From: Loigolactobacillus coryniformis subsp. coryniformis KCTC 3167 = DSM 20001
Lineage (GTDB): Bacteria; Bacillota; Bacilli; Lactobacillales; Lactobacillaceae
Assembly: GCF_002706425.1 (NCBI RefSeq)
Contig: NZ_CP017713.1
Location: 1,736,001-1,800,000 of the forward strand
Reading direction: 5' to 3'
DNA: 64,000 nucleotides
The position numbers and the translations under genes are program-made. Positions 52,282 through 62,437 of this stretch are shown in pieces (within the stretch, counting starts at the first letter, position 1; each line of letters opens with the position of its first letter). The notes beneath the pieces were generated by a model. That model had not been told where the DNA came from and made no database searches. It was given only the letters and a program-made list of their open reading frames with translations.

Positions 52282-54256
52282 GCTTTTGGGCTACATTTGC
52301 TTCGGTACCCTTTAATTTACCGGTGCGACTGTAGTTACCAACTTCGGCAACCATGGCGTCAATATAAATATTGGCATCTTGGGCGATTCCTTTGTCCTCA
52401 CCGTAATGGCGGACAGAAATGCTGGCGTGACTCTTTTCTTCATCACCAATTACCAAGGTGTACGGAATTTTTTGCGTTTGGGCTTCACGGATCTTGTAGC
52501 CCATCTTTTCGTTACGATCATCGATCTCAACCCGCAAACCACGAGCAGCCATCCGTGACTTGATCTGTTCAGCATAGTCCAAATGCAATTCGTTCTTAAC
52601 TGGAATGATCACTGCTTGGACTGGGGCTAACCAAGTTGGGAAAGCACCTTTGTAAATTTCAGTCAAGTAAGCAGTGAAGCGTTCCATTGTTGAAACCAAA
52701 CCACGATGGATCATAACTGGCCGATGTTCTTCACCGTCGCTACCAACGTACTTCAAGTCAAAGCGTTCTGGTAACATGAAGTCTAATTGAATCGTTGATA
52801 GTGTTTCTTCGTTACCTAAAGCAGTCTTCGTTTGGACGTCCAACTTAGGACCATAGAAAGCAGCTTCGCCTTCTGCTTCAGTGTAGTCAAGGCCCATGTC
52901 ATCCATAGCCGCCTTCAACATCGTTTGCGCACGATTCCACATTTCGTTATCGTCAAAGTACTTTTCAGTATTTTGTGGATCACGATAGCTTAAGCGGAAG
53001 GAATAGTCGTTAATGTCAAAATCAGCGTAAACTTCGATCATCAACTTCAAGATGCGTTTAAATTCATCTTCAATTTGGTCTAACGTAACAAAGGTATGAC
53101 CATCGTTTAAAGTCATTTCCCGAACACGTTGTAACCCAGAAAGTGCACCAGATTTTTCATAACGATGCATCATCCCTAATTCAGCGATCCGCAATGGTAA
53201 TTCACGGTAGCTGCGGATATGATGATTGTAAATCTGAATATGGCTTGGGCAATTCATTGGCCGTAATTCCAATTGTTCGCCATCACCCATGTCCATTGGT
53301 GGGAACATGTCTTCACGATAATGATCCCAATGACCAGATGTCTTATAAGCATCTAAGTTCATCAGAACTGGTGTATAAACGTGTTTGTAACCATTTGCTA
53401 CTTCTTTATCGATAATATAACGTTCGATCGTCCGCCGAATCGTTGCCCCTTTTGGCATCCAGTAAGGTAAGCCAGCGCCAACTTTAGGATCAACGAAGAA
53501 TAGATCCAACTGGTTACCGATCACCCGATGATCACGATCATGGGCTTCTTGCCGCCGTGCATCGTCAGCATCCATTTCCTTTTGACTGAAGAAAGCTGTC
53601 CCGTAAACCCGTTGCAACATCTTGTTACTGGATTTACCTTGCCAGTATGCGCCGGCAACGGACAATAACTTGGAAACTTTCAATAATTTCGTATTTGGCA
53701 ACACGCCTTGTTCACCAAAATCAGTGAAGTCGCCTAAATGATAAAGCACGACTTCATCAGCATCTAAGTCATTTAACAAGCTAGTCTTGTAAGGATCAGC
53801 AGCAAATTTAGCCAAAGCATCCGCTTTAGAAACAACTTCGCGTTCGATCACATCACCGTCAGCGACGATTTTAGCCATATGATCATTGATCGCAACTAAG
53901 TCATCAACTGAAACTGGCTTAGCATCGTTATCAGTGTCGTAATAGAAACCGTGTTCCGTCAAAGCATGTTCGCCAAAAGTCATTGCTGGGAATAAATCGT
54001 GCAATGCGGCACCTAAAGCCAAGCTTGCGGTGTTCCACAAAACTTGTAATCCAGCTTCATCTTTAGCAGTCACGATTTCGATTTTACCGTCTTTAGTCAA
54101 TGGTGCAGTTAAATCAACTAATTGCCCATCTAACTTACCTGCAATTGCCTTCTTACCTAAACTCGTGCTGATTGATTTTGCCACATCAGCAACGGTTGTT
54201 CCTGCAGCGAAGTCTTTGACTGCGCCATCGGGGAACGTTAACTTGAGTTCTGCCAT
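52262..54256 (-). CDS. thrS: Threonyl-tRNA synthetase
   Basis: 664 residues. N-terminal TGS domain ([22 protein letters not shown]), editing domain with HxxxH-type zinc motif ([19 protein letters not shown]), class II core with motif 1 around [13 protein letters not shown], zinc Cys/His in [13 protein letters not shown], motif 2 [24 protein letters not shown] and motif 3 [14 protein letters not shown], then the anticodon-binding domain. ATG follows AAGGAGG. Controlled by the T-box upstream. The 3' end contains the infC promoter. Confidence 0.97.
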   Translation of the reverse strand: MAELKLTFPDGAVKDFAAGTTVADVAKSISTSLGKKAIAGKLDGQLVDLTAPLTKDGKIEIVTAKDEAGLQVLWNTASLALGAALHDLFPAMTFGEHALTEHGFYYDTDNDAKPVSVDDLVAINDHMAKIVADGDVIEREVVSKADALAKFAADPYKTSLLNDLDADEVVLYHLGDFTDFGEQGVLPNTKLLKVSKLLSVAGAYWQGKSSNKMLQRVYGTAFFSQKEMDADDARRQEAHDRDHRVIGNQLDLFFVDPKVGAGLPYWMPKGATIRRTIERYIIDKEVANGYKHVYTPVLMNLDAYKTSGHWDHYREDMFPPMDMGDGEQLELRPMNCPSHIQIYNHHIRSYRELPLRIAELGMMHRYEKSGALSGLQRVREMTLNDGHTFVTLDQIEDEFKRILKLMIEVYADFDINDYSFRLSYRDPQNTEKYFDDNEMWNRAQTMLKAAMDDMGLDYTEAEGEAAFYGPKLDVQTKTALGNEETLSTIQLDFMLPERFDLKYVGSDGEEHRPVMIHRGLVSTMERFTAYLTEIYKGAFPTWLAPVQAVIIPVKNELHLDYAEQIKSRMAARGLRVEIDDRNEKMGYKIREAQTQKIPYTLVIGDEEKSHASISVRHYGEDKGIAQDANIYIDAMVAEVGNYSRTGKLKGTEANVAQKLDKNQK

Positions 54257-54287
54257 GAATTTGGCCTCCTTAAAATATTAACCGCAA

Positions 54288-54545
54288 ATAAAAAGTCCCT
54301 GAGATCAAATAGACCTCAGGGACGATAATTTCGCGGTTCCACCCAGATTTAAAGTGCATGCACACTTCCTCATTAGCGTTATTAACGGTAACGGACCGAC
54401 CCTACTTTGCATAGAGTTCTTGGAAAGTGGTCATCAACTATTGGCCTAGCAAGTCACAGCACCCTTGCCTCTCTGAAAAGCTAACTTAGTCGACGGTATC
54501 TTTCCGCTTCGATAACCCAATTGAACCATATCTCTAAGTAAAATT
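54288..54545 (-). ncRNA. T-box leader of thrS
   Basis: T-box core GGGTGGAACCGCG (54344-54332 on the minus strand), followed by terminator hairpin GTCCCTGAGGTCTATTTGATCTCAGGGAC and a T run (54322-54289). About 200 bases of structured leader precede it up to the dnaI stop. Reads uncharged tRNA-Thr. An ACC in AAGATACCGTC is a possible specifier, not proven. Confidence 0.92.
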
Positions 54546-54564
54546 CAAGTCGGATACTTAATTT

Positions 54565-55494
54565 TTACGGTTGTCGCCGCCGATTTTTTCCGAGTAATTC
54601 GACTTCACGACTGAGAAAACGCACACGTTCCATAATTCGTTTGGCTTTTAATGGTTCCTGCTCGCCACGTTGGGTCACGCTTAAATGCTCTCGCTCCAGT
54701 TGCTGCATAGAAAAATTCGACGAGAAGAACGTCGCTAATTCTTCCTGCATCCGGTATTGCAAGATCACGCCTAAAACGTCATCCCGGATCCAACTAGACA
54801 TTGAATCAGCGCCAATATCATCGATCATTAGAATTCGTGAGCGCTTAATGGCCTCCAATTTCGGCGTCAAATCATTTTGGCCGATGGCATTTTTCATTTC
54901 CACGGCAAAAGTTGGAAAATGCACTAACGTGGTTTGAAAACCGCGCACCGCTAATTCATGCGCCAATGCACCTAACAAATAAGTCTTGCCGACACCAAAA
55001 TTACCATACAGATATAACCCTTGATGGAATTTTTTTGGTGCTTTAGTGTAATCATCCAGAAAAAGGGTCACCGCATCTAACGCAGCGAAACGATCATCAT
55101 CTTGATAAAATTGACCCAAACGCGCCTCGCGAATATTTTTCGGCATATTGATCGAACGCACCCGTGATTGTAATGCCTTCGCTTCTTCTGCCGCAACTAA
55201 TTCAGCAGTCGGTTCGTAGGTCACATCAATAAAATGATGATTCAGGATCAGCCGTGGTTGGTAACCCGGTGCCAATGAAGTTTGTTTGGCCTGAAATTTA
55301 TGATTTTCGGTCACAAACTCGTATAGTTTAGCGGCACTACGATCCAGCATCGGTTGGTCAATGGCCGCACGATTGGCGGCAATAAACTGTTGAACCGCTG
55401 GATCGCGCATGACTTTGGCCATTAGTTCATCGTAGTGTTGATTTAAGTTGCGTTTATCCATCAGGATCCGCAGGTTTTTACCCATATCTTCCAT
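54565..55494 (-). CDS. dnaI: Primosomal protein DnaI (helicase loader)
   Basis: 309 residues. AAA+ loader of the replicative helicase DnaC. N-terminal helicase-binding domain, then Walker A GNFGVGKTYLLGALAHEL, Walker B SRILMIDDIGADSMSSW and sensor region FFSSNFSMQQLE. ATG at 55494 is 2 bp after the dnaB stop; ATG at 55485 is possible. Order nrdR-dnaB-dnaI is the Firmicutes norm. Confidence 0.95.
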   Translation of the reverse strand: MEDMGKNLRILMDKRNLNQHYDELMAKVMRDPAVQQFIAANRAAIDQPMLDRSAAKLYEFVTENHKFQAKQTSLAPGYQPRLILNHHFIDVTYEPTAELVAAEEAKALQSRVRSINMPKNIREARLGQFYQDDDRFAALDAVTLFLDDYTKAPKKFHQGLYLYGNFGVGKTYLLGALAHELAVRGFQTTLVHFPTFAVEMKNAIGQNDLTPKLEAIKRSRILMIDDIGADSMSSWIRDDVLGVILQYRMQEELATFFSSNFSMQQLEREHLSVTQRGEQEPLKAKRIMERVRFLSREVELLGKNRRRQP

Positions 55495-55496
55495 CG

Positions 55497-56873
55497 TTAC
55501 TCACCATCCTTATTGTCCTGCAATGCCGCTAAGCGCTTCTGTACCGCCGCTCGTTGTTCCGCAGTGACTTGCTGTTTCGGCGCTTTATAACCGTCTTTAG
55601 CCCAATCTGGCAATGTTTCTTTGCGAATTGGCTGTTTACTGCGCGTATTGCGCTTAGGCGTCTGCTTTTGCCGGTAAAATGACTTAACTTCCTGCATTGC
55701 CGCTTCTGGTGTCGTCACGTTATGCTGCAACCAACCATTGGCCACCCCATCGACATACGCTTGGGTCAAAGTCGGCATTTTGCGTACACTGATCACATAG
55801 TGGCTTAAAATATTGATGATACTGGCGTCAGCGAAAACATGACGACTCATCAGCCGCTCCAGCACCCGCTGTTCGCTATCAGTCACGTAGCCACCTTGTT
55901 GCTGCTTCAACTGCGTTAAAAAAGTCACCGGTGCTAATTGCTTACTGACAGCGATCAACTGCTGATCATTTTTCGACAGCGCTGCATCTTTAGTAGCCGT
56001 CGGCGGTGCTGGCGTTGGAACGGCCGTCGACGCTGTTGTTGGTGCTACTTTCGCTGGCTGCCGCGCTACCAAACGTTTCAACGCCGGAAAATCCAATTTA
56101 TTCGTCGTAATATTAATGCTTTCATTCACGTATTGCGCCAGTTCCAGCTCATTTAGGCCATATAATGCGTGTAACGTCAATAACTGATCATGATACTGAT
56201 CCAATTCACGCTCCGAAACAAAGCTAGCATGCAGTTGTTGCTTGAAAAATGGCCAATCGAAATCCGCGGTTGCCCGTTGATCCAACTGCGGTTGCGTTGT
56301 TTGTGGCTGCGTTTTAAATTCGGATTTAGCCTCCGCAATCGTTGCCGGTAAGTGATTCAACAACTGTGAATTCACATGGAAAACATCGAGGAAGTTCAGG
56401 CTGACCTCTTCTAAATCTGCACTAGGGTGAACTGGATGCAATCGGAACTGTGTTTTTAATTGGGTGAAACGATCCTCACCCACCGCATCGTACAACAATA
56501 AACTTAATAGATCATCATTGAAAAACGCATTAGGTGCCTGCGGTGCATATAATTCATAGGTAAAAGTTCGGCCAGCCGCATTAACCTGCTGATAAGTTTT
56601 GATCAGGCCTAAAGCTTCCAAACGAATTCGACTTTCATATAAAGTCGGCAAATCAACATTCAATAACGCTAATAACGTACTGTGCGGCTGTGCTTTTTGC
56701 GCCACTGACTGCTGCGTCCACAGTAACAAATACAAACTATAAGCGCCGGTCCCCATTAATGGCTGATATAAGTACGTTAGCACTTGCCGATCAAAATCAG
56801 AAAGATAATTGGCATCGGTGACCACAAACCCATCACGGGGATCTAATTTAAAAAATGCGTCTTGCATCATCAA
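55497..56873 (-). CDS. dnaB: Replication initiation and membrane attachment protein DnaB
   Basis: 458 residues. Firmicutes DnaB works with DnaD to bring DnaI-helicase to oriC. N-terminal winged-helix DDBH1-type region (FVVTDANYLSDFDRQVLTYLYQPLMGTGAYSLYLLLW), middle linker with Ala/Pro/Thr-rich stretch (about residues 275-300), and C-terminal DnaD-like domain (LLSHYVISVRKMPTLTQAYVDGVANGWLQHNVTTPEAA). Basic tail. Between nrdR and dnaI. Confidence 0.94.
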   Translation of the reverse strand: MMMQDAFFKLDPRDGFVVTDANYLSDFDRQVLTYLYQPLMGTGAYSLYLLLWTQQSVAQKAQPHSTLLALLNVDLPTLYESRIRLEALGLIKTYQQVNAAGRTFTYELYAPQAPNAFFNDDLLSLLLYDAVGEDRFTQLKTQFRLHPVHPSADLEEVSLNFLDVFHVNSQLLNHLPATIAEAKSEFKTQPQTTQPQLDQRATADFDWPFFKQQLHASFVSERELDQYHDQLLTLHALYGLNELELAQYVNESINITTNKLDFPALKRLVARQPAKVAPTTASTAVPTPAPPTATKDAALSKNDQQLIAVSKQLAPVTFLTQLKQQQGGYVTDSEQRVLERLMSRHVFADASIINILSHYVISVRKMPTLTQAYVDGVANGWLQHNVTTPEAAMQEVKSFYRQKQTPKRNTRSKQPIRKETLPDWAKDGYKAPKQQVTAEQRAAVQKRLAALQDNKDGE

Positions 56874-56951
56874 TACCTCCTTCTAAATGTACTTTTTTAG
56901 CCAAAATTGCAAAATTAACCGGATAGTCAAAATCATTCAAGCTGCTCGTCA

Positions 56952-57452
56952 CTATGATGGCTGCTCGTGATCAGACTTACCGGCACGTTTATCCCGGTCA
57001 ACCATATCATTTAATTCTTTCAAAAACACATTGACGTCTTTGAATTGCCGGTAAACACTGGCAAAACGAATATAGGTGATTTCATCGACATCCGCTAATA
57101 ACGTCATGACGTATTCACCGATGACCTGTGAAGCCACTTCATTTTCACCTAATGCCCGAATTTTATTTTCGACCTCATCAACGATTTGAGTCATTTGCTC
57201 CATCGTCACGGGCCGCTTTTCCGCCGAGCGAATCAAACCACGTAAAATTTTCTCGCGGTTAAATTCTTCACGGGTGCCATTTTTCTTAATGACTAATAGC
57301 GGTGTTTGTTCAACGCGTTCAAAGGTCGTAAAGCGAAAATTACAATTTTCGCATTCACGCCGCCGCCGAATAACGCGACCCTCATCAGTTGGGCGCGAAT
57401 CGACGACGCGGGAACCATTATGATGGCAACGCGGACATTGCATGTTAGACAC
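56952..57452 (-). CDS. nrdR: Transcriptional repressor NrdR
   Basis: 166 residues, slightly longer than usual. Zinc ribbon [15 protein letters not shown] ... CENC at residues 4-40, then the ATP-cone [49 protein letters not shown]. Represses ribonucleotide reductase genes, none of which is in the window. Start ATG 57452, with GGAG upstream in a repeat-family tail. Lies between coaE and dnaB as usual. Confidence 0.95.
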   Translation of the reverse strand: MSNMQCPRCHHNGSRVVDSRPTDEGRVIRRRRECENCNFRFTTFERVEQTPLLVIKKNGTREEFNREKILRGLIRSAEKRPVTMEQMTQIVDEVENKIRALGENEVASQVIGEYVMTLLADVDEITYIRFASVYRQFKDVNVFLKELNDMVDRDKRAGKSDHEQPS

Positions 57453-57454
57453 TC

Positions 57455-57564
57455 CATTTCACAATTAAAATTGTTTATTAGCACAAACTGCTAATAAATT
57501 TAGACGTTCCAGAGAACTTGCCGAATTATAGTTTGATCCAATCGACCTCGGCAAGTAAGTTCCA
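57455..57564 (-). repeat. Intergenic repeat family, second-subtype copy upstream of nrdR
   Basis: Minus strand: GGAACTTACTTGCCGAGGTCG ... CGGCAAGTTC stem, CTGGAACGTC, hairpin TTTATTAGC-AGTTTGT-GCTAATAAA, then TTTTAATTGTGAAATGGAG with the ribosome site. The 5' domain differs from GGCCAT copies but matches the middle unit of the rsfS array (GAACTTAC, GATTGGA, CCGGCAAGT). Further up, 57565-57780 holds a dyad AAACTAGG / CCTAGTTT (57618-57668) with a T run on the plus strand, and no gene. Confidence 0.78.
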
Positions 57565-57786
57565 AGTTTTATTTATCAAATTAAACATTGTATAGCGTTC
57601 AGATTTAAATTTAAGCGAAACTAGGCTAGCTAGATTCCATTCCGGTACGCGCGGACGAAACCTAGTTTTTTGTACCCATCAAAAAATCACGTAGTATCTC
57701 AGTGCAAGAATATACCAAACTGGACTACTTACAGAAATTATACCATTCAATTGATTAAAACGTGATCTTATCAATCAACTTCATAA

Positions 57787-57822
57787 AGAAATAAGGTCAG
57801 GCCAACGCCCCACCTTATTTCT
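57787..57822 (-). terminator. Terminator overlapping the coaE 3' end
   Basis: AGAAATAAGGT ... ACCTTATTTCT hairpin that begins in the last codons of coaE, followed by a weak T-rich stretch. Confidence 0.65.
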
Positions 57823-58417
57823 GTAAACCATATTGTGTTAAAAATTTTACCACTTGTTGCTTAGTTGCCGCAAGTGAATCGTTATTATCGATCACGATGT
57901 CAGCCATTTGCCGCTTAGCAATCAACGGCCATTGACTGGCGATGCGCTGTTTAGCCGCAACTTCATCTAAATGATTGCGAATCATCAGACGTTGTAACTG
58001 CGTGGAACCATCAACGTAGACCACCATAGTCAAATCAGCGTTTTGCTGATAGTGGCCTTCGAATAATAATGGAACATCTAAAACGATCAATTCTTTTTTA
58101 GCGTGCTTCAGCGCCACTAATTGGCGGTTGATCTCTTGGCGGATCAAGGGTCCCGTGATCGCCGTTAATTGTGCCAGCTGGCGGCGATCGGCGAACACGA
58201 TTCGACCTAACTTTTGCCGATCAAGTGCACCGTCAGCCGTTAAAATTGCCGGTGAAAATAGGGTGGCCAATTGGCGTAACCCGATCGTCCCTGGGGCAAC
58301 GACTTGCCGGGCGATCACATCTGCATCAACGATCGGATAACCATATTCAGCTAGCCAATGACTAACCGTCGATTTACCACTAGCGATTCCCCCAGTTAAA
58401 CCTAAAACTAGACTCAT
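57815..58417 (-). CDS. coaE: Dephospho-CoA kinase
   Basis: 200 residues. Last step of coenzyme A synthesis. P-loop GLTGGIASGKSTVSHWLAE at residues 6-24, then PIVDADVIARQVV, and VLDVPLLFEG with TMVVYVDGSTQLQRLMIRN lid region. ATG 58417 overlaps the mutM stop (ATGA); the frame upstream of it is inside mutM and was discarded. Third gene of polA-mutM-coaE. Confidence 0.96.
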   Translation of the reverse strand: MSLVLGLTGGIASGKSTVSHWLAEYGYPIVDADVIARQVVAPGTIGLRQLATLFSPAILTADGALDRQKLGRIVFADRRQLAQLTAITGPLIRQEINRQLVALKHAKKELIVLDVPLLFEGHYQQNADLTMVVYVDGSTQLQRLMIRNHLDEVAAKQRIASQWPLIAKRQMADIVIDNNDSLAATKQQVVKFLTQYGLQK

Positions 58418-59262
58418 GAGGCACTGACCTGGCTTTCCGGCAATACCTGACAGTGCGGGCAAAAATGGGTCCCGCGTTGGGCAACTTTGATTTTTTCGAT
58501 GGTCACACCACAACGTTCACAGGGCTCACCTTCGCGACCGTACGCATGCAATGACAATTGAAAACCGCCGGTAGCGCCATAGGCATCGGTATAACTGCGG
58601 ATCGTCGTGCCTTTGGCTTTGATTGCTTTAGCCAATTCGGCAATAATATTGTCGTGTAATGCCTGGATCTGTGCGCTAGTCAATGTGTTAGCTGGCTGTA
58701 ATGGGTGAATCTGGCTTAACCATAACACCTCATCCGCGTAAATATTGCCTAAACCAGCGACCACCTTTTGATCTAGCAAGGTTGGTTTGATCGCCTTTTT
58801 ATGCTTGCGTAACCGTTGCGTAAAATCAGCCACAGTGAAATCAGTTGCGGTCGGCTCAGGCCCCAACGTTTTCAAGCCGCCAACCTGATCTTCAGTGCCC
58901 GTTTTGATCAAGGTCATTCGGCCAAACTTACGCGTATCCAAATAGCGCAACGCAGTGCCATCAGTAAAATTGAAAATAACGTGAGTATGCTTGGTCACTT
59001 CTTGCGCTTGCGGCGTGACGCGGTACTTGCCCTCCATCCGCAAATGCGAAACGATCGTCAACTCGTCACTGAGCCGAAATAATAAATATTTGCCGCGACG
59101 GTCGATCTCCTGAAAAGTTAATCCAACTAAATCATTGGCAAACTGGGCACTATCACCATTGATGATCTTACCCCAGCGGACTTCCACGTTAGCGATTGTT
59201 TTATTTAAAATCAAGCCGCGCAATCCTTGGCGGACGGTTTCAACTTCTGGTAATTCTGGCAT
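58414..59262 (-). CDS. mutM: Formamidopyrimidine-DNA glycosylase
   Basis: 282 residues. Removes 8-oxoguanine and cuts the site. Catalytic N-terminal Pro and Glu in MPELPEVETVRQGL, Lys near MEGKYRV, H2TH region (VAGLGNIYADEVLW), and C-terminal zinc finger CERCGVTIEKIKVAQRGTHFCPHCQ. Eight bases after polA and overlapping coaE, so translationally linked. Confidence 0.97.
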   Translation of the reverse strand: MPELPEVETVRQGLRGLILNKTIANVEVRWGKIINGDSAQFANDLVGLTFQEIDRRGKYLLFRLSDELTIVSHLRMEGKYRVTPQAQEVTKHTHVIFNFTDGTALRYLDTRKFGRMTLIKTGTEDQVGGLKTLGPEPTATDFTVADFTQRLRKHKKAIKPTLLDQKVVAGLGNIYADEVLWLSQIHPLQPANTLTSAQIQALHDNIIAELAKAIKAKGTTIRSYTDAYGATGGFQLSLHAYGREGEPCERCGVTIEKIKVAQRGTHFCPHCQVLPESQVSAS

Positions 59263-59270
59263 GTGTTCAC

Positions 59271-61937
59271 CTAACCTTTTTTAACATCGTACCAAGTTGG
59301 GCCGCTGCCGTAGCCGACCTTCATTGGCACTTCCAACTTAACTGCGGCATCCATTACTTGTGGCACCAATTTTTCTAAAGTGGCGATCTCCGCTTCTGGT
59401 GCCTCAAAAATTAATTCATCATGGACCTGCAATAACATGGTTGCTTGTAACTGCTGTTCCTTTAACGCCTTTTGCATATTTAACATCGCCACTTTGATGA
59501 TATCAGCCGCGCTACCTTGAATCGGCGTATTCATCGCTGTCCGTTCAGCAAATGACCGTAAATTGAAATTCTTCGAGTGGATATCCGGTAAATAACGGCG
59601 CCGATGGAATAACGTTTCGACGTAACCATATTTTTTGGCCGCCGCCACAATATCTTCCATGTATTGCTTAACGTTGGGATATTCGCGGAAATAACTATCA
59701 ATATACGTTTTAGCTTGCTTACGGGTGATACCTAAGTTTTGCGACAAGCCGTAATCACTGATGCCATAGACGATCCCAAAATTGACCGCTTTAGCTTGCC
59801 GGCGCATATTAGGCGTTACTTCCGCCGCACTTTCTAGGCCAAAGATCCGCATTGCCGTGCTAGCATGAATATCCGCCCCTTCGCTAAAGGCCGCCTGTAA
59901 ATTCTGATCATGGGAAATGTGGGCTAAAACCCGCAATTCGATTTGTGAATAATCAGCGGCAAAGATTTGCCAACCGGCTTTCCGCGGCACAAAGGCTTGA
60001 CGAATTTGGCGGCCATCTTCATCACGAACTGGGATATTTTGTAAATTCGGATCAATTGACGATAAACGACCTGTAGCCGTCAAGGTCTGTAAATAAGTGG
60101 TGTGGATCTTACCATCATCTGGATGGATCACCTTCAATAAGCCATCAATGTAGGTTGATTGCAGCTTGGTCAAGCCACGATAATCAAGCACATCACTGGC
60201 GATCGGTGCGATCGCTTTTAATTGTTCCAACACGCCAACTGCCGTTGAATACCCGGTTTTCGTTTTCTTGATCACCGGCAGATTCATTTTTTCAAATAAA
60301 ATTTCGCCTAGTTGTTTGGACGAATTAATGTTAAATTCTTCTTCCGCTTCGGCGTAGATTTTTTTAGTTAGCTCATCGATGCGTTGGGCAAAGTTTTTAC
60401 GTAGCTGATTTAAGCGGTCAGGATCAACCCGAATACCGGCGATCTCCATTTGTGCTAAAACAATGGCCAAGGGTAGTTCCATTTCCTTGAATAAACCATC
60501 TTGTTCATTTTCAACTAATTGTTGGTCTAGCTTAGCCTGTAATTGTTCAATTGCTTGTGCCTTTTGGGCTAAATGCTGGAAAAAGACTGCCGAATCATCA
60601 GGAATTGCGCGTTTAACGCCTTTACCATAGACTTCTTCATCGGTGGCTACATCGCGATATTGGTGTAACTGGGCGATCTTACCTAAGTCGTTGCCGCTAT
60701 CGTTGGGGTTGAGCAAATAAGAAACCAGTAATAGATCAAAGCTGATCCCCGCCAAAGTGATGCCTAGCCGGTTCAGCCCAACATAGGTGCGCTTGGCATC
60801 GAAAACCAACTTAGCTCGCTGGGGGTCGGCAAAAAACTTAGTAAAAGCTGGTAACTTCAATAATTCAACCTCGCGGCTCACATACCACTGACCCTTTTGA
60901 CCGATCACAAAGCCAGCAAATGGTGCCGTATGGTAATTCGTATCCAGCATTTCTAAATAAAAAGTTACTGGGCCGGTGAAACTAGCCAGAACTGCTGGCA
61001 CCGCTTCTGCCGTCAGTTCCTGAAATTCGATGGCTGCCCGGGCCTGTTCCGTTTCTGGATCTGCCAATTTACTAAGAAATGAGTTGAAATCCATTTCCTG
61101 ATAAAATTCACGCAAAGCAGCGACATCACGCCCTTGATAAACTAGATCAGCCAAACCGATCGTCAGTGGTGCATCTTGACGAATCGTCGCTAAATCCTTA
61201 CTTAAAAAGGCCTGCGCGCGATCAGCAACTAAATGTTCCTTCATTTTGCTAGCTTTCAGCTGATCCAGATTTTCGTAGATGCCTTCGACGCTATCAAATT
61301 GTTTCAATAACTTGATCGCTGTTTTTTCACCAACTTTGGTGACCCCAGGATAATTATCAGAAGTATCACCAGCCAAGCCTTTCATGTCAATGATCTGCCG
61401 CGGCGTTAGTTCGTATTTTTCAGCAACGTGCGCCGGCGTGTAGGCTTCTAACTGGTTCACCCCTTTGACCGTCACGTTGACGGTGACGCTTTCGGTTGCC
61501 AGTTGCGTCAAATCGCGATCACCAGTGACCACATCGACTTTAAAACCCTGCGCTGCTGCCTCTTGCGCTAACGTCCCGATAATATCGTCGGCCTCATAGT
61601 TAGCCAATTCGTAAGAACGAATGCCGTAAGCCGTCAATAAATCGCGCAAATGCGGTAACTGTTCCGAAAGCTCACTAGGTGTTTTATCCCGTTGCCCCTT
61701 GTAATCATCAAATTTAGCCGTCCGAAAAGTCGTTTTACCGGCATCGAAAGCTACCAGCACATGGCTGGGGGCAAAGCTTTTTAACACAATATCTAACATC
61801 GTGTTGAAGGCATAGATGGCATTCGTGTGCAGCCCGTTGTGATTAACGAACGTGTTGATCTGTGAATGTAAGGCAAAAAACGCCCGAAAAGCGACGCTAT
61901 TACCGTCAATTAATAATAAATGTTTATCGTCGGCCAT
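59271..61937 (-). CDS. polA: DNA polymerase I
   Basis: 888 residues. N-terminal 5'-3' exonuclease/flap domain (LLLIDGNSVAFRAFFAL, VTGDRDLTQL, GVTKVGEKTAIKLL), a central exonuclease-like domain, and the polymerase domain with motif A AADYSQIELRVLAH, motif B RRQAKAVNFGIVYG and motif C LLQVHDELIFEAP. The central domain lacks the DxE metal motif (here FYLEMLDTN), so proofreading is probably absent, as in Bacillus. ATG 61937 follows AAGGAG; the frame upstream to 62000 has none. Confidence 0.96.
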   Translation of the reverse strand: MADDKHLLLIDGNSVAFRAFFALHSQINTFVNHNGLHTNAIYAFNTMLDIVLKSFAPSHVLVAFDAGKTTFRTAKFDDYKGQRDKTPSELSEQLPHLRDLLTAYGIRSYELANYEADDIIGTLAQEAAAQGFKVDVVTGDRDLTQLATESVTVNVTVKGVNQLEAYTPAHVAEKYELTPRQIIDMKGLAGDTSDNYPGVTKVGEKTAIKLLKQFDSVEGIYENLDQLKASKMKEHLVADRAQAFLSKDLATIRQDAPLTIGLADLVYQGRDVAALREFYQEMDFNSFLSKLADPETEQARAAIEFQELTAEAVPAVLASFTGPVTFYLEMLDTNYHTAPFAGFVIGQKGQWYVSREVELLKLPAFTKFFADPQRAKLVFDAKRTYVGLNRLGITLAGISFDLLLVSYLLNPNDSGNDLGKIAQLHQYRDVATDEEVYGKGVKRAIPDDSAVFFQHLAQKAQAIEQLQAKLDQQLVENEQDGLFKEMELPLAIVLAQMEIAGIRVDPDRLNQLRKNFAQRIDELTKKIYAEAEEEFNINSSKQLGEILFEKMNLPVIKKTKTGYSTAVGVLEQLKAIAPIASDVLDYRGLTKLQSTYIDGLLKVIHPDDGKIHTTYLQTLTATGRLSSIDPNLQNIPVRDEDGRQIRQAFVPRKAGWQIFAADYSQIELRVLAHISHDQNLQAAFSEGADIHASTAMRIFGLESAAEVTPNMRRQAKAVNFGIVYGISDYGLSQNLGITRKQAKTYIDSYFREYPNVKQYMEDIVAAAKKYGYVETLFHRRRYLPDIHSKNFNLRSFAERTAMNTPIQGSAADIIKVAMLNMQKALKEQQLQATMLLQVHDELIFEAPEAEIATLEKLVPQVMDAAVKLEVPMKVGYGSGPTWYDVKKG

Positions 61938-62437
61938 ATTAAGCTCCTTAAAATTAGCTATTAACAAATTAAATACGCAAATTACGCTTCCTGCAGCCAC
62001 AATTAATTTACGTTTACACTACCTTATATTCTAACAAAAAACGCAGCACTTTGCTTCAAACAAAGTGTCTTGGACACAAAAAGAAGCTTGCAACTGATCA
62101 GATTTATTTTGAAGTATGGTTATTGAGTGCATAGGAACAGTGCAAGGTTCCATTCCGACAATAACTGAACATTGAATCATTAGCACAGCTAAATACTCAG
62201 TTAGTGTGCTTGTAGCTGAATAATTCGCATTTTTAAGTAAACAAAATACCAGTAAAAACAGATTTCACTGTTTTTACTGGTATTTTTGTGTACAACTTAT
62301 ACTGTTTTGAGTGGTGCAATGACCCTAAATTCAGGGTGCACTACCGTGGCCAACTGGAATGGAATCTAACTTTTTCTGTTTAACTCTAACCCTGTTTCAG
62401 AAAGAACCATTGAACAGTCACAAGCCCCTACAAATTT
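61938..62437. other. 500-bp intergenic region between polA and the BI-1 gene
   Basis: No open frame of note. Contains a CACTTTG / CAAAGTG dyad (62048-62066) without T run, the strong terminator at 62243-62287, and an ACCCT-GAATTT-AGGGT hairpin (62310-62330 region). No match to the repeat family was recognised. Confidence 0.5.
62243..62287. terminator. Strong bidirectional terminator
   Basis: AAAATACCAGTAAAAACAG / CTGTTTTTACTGGTATTTTT with a short loop. It lies about 150 bp downstream of the BI-1 gene and separates it from polA. Confidence 0.9.

Noticed and set aside
57630-62365. Shared string TAGATTCCATTCC at about 57632 and (inverted) about 62350, with a shorter match near 62147
   Set aside because: Only 13 bases long, different surroundings and orientation; compatible with chance in a 64-kb AT-rich sequence.
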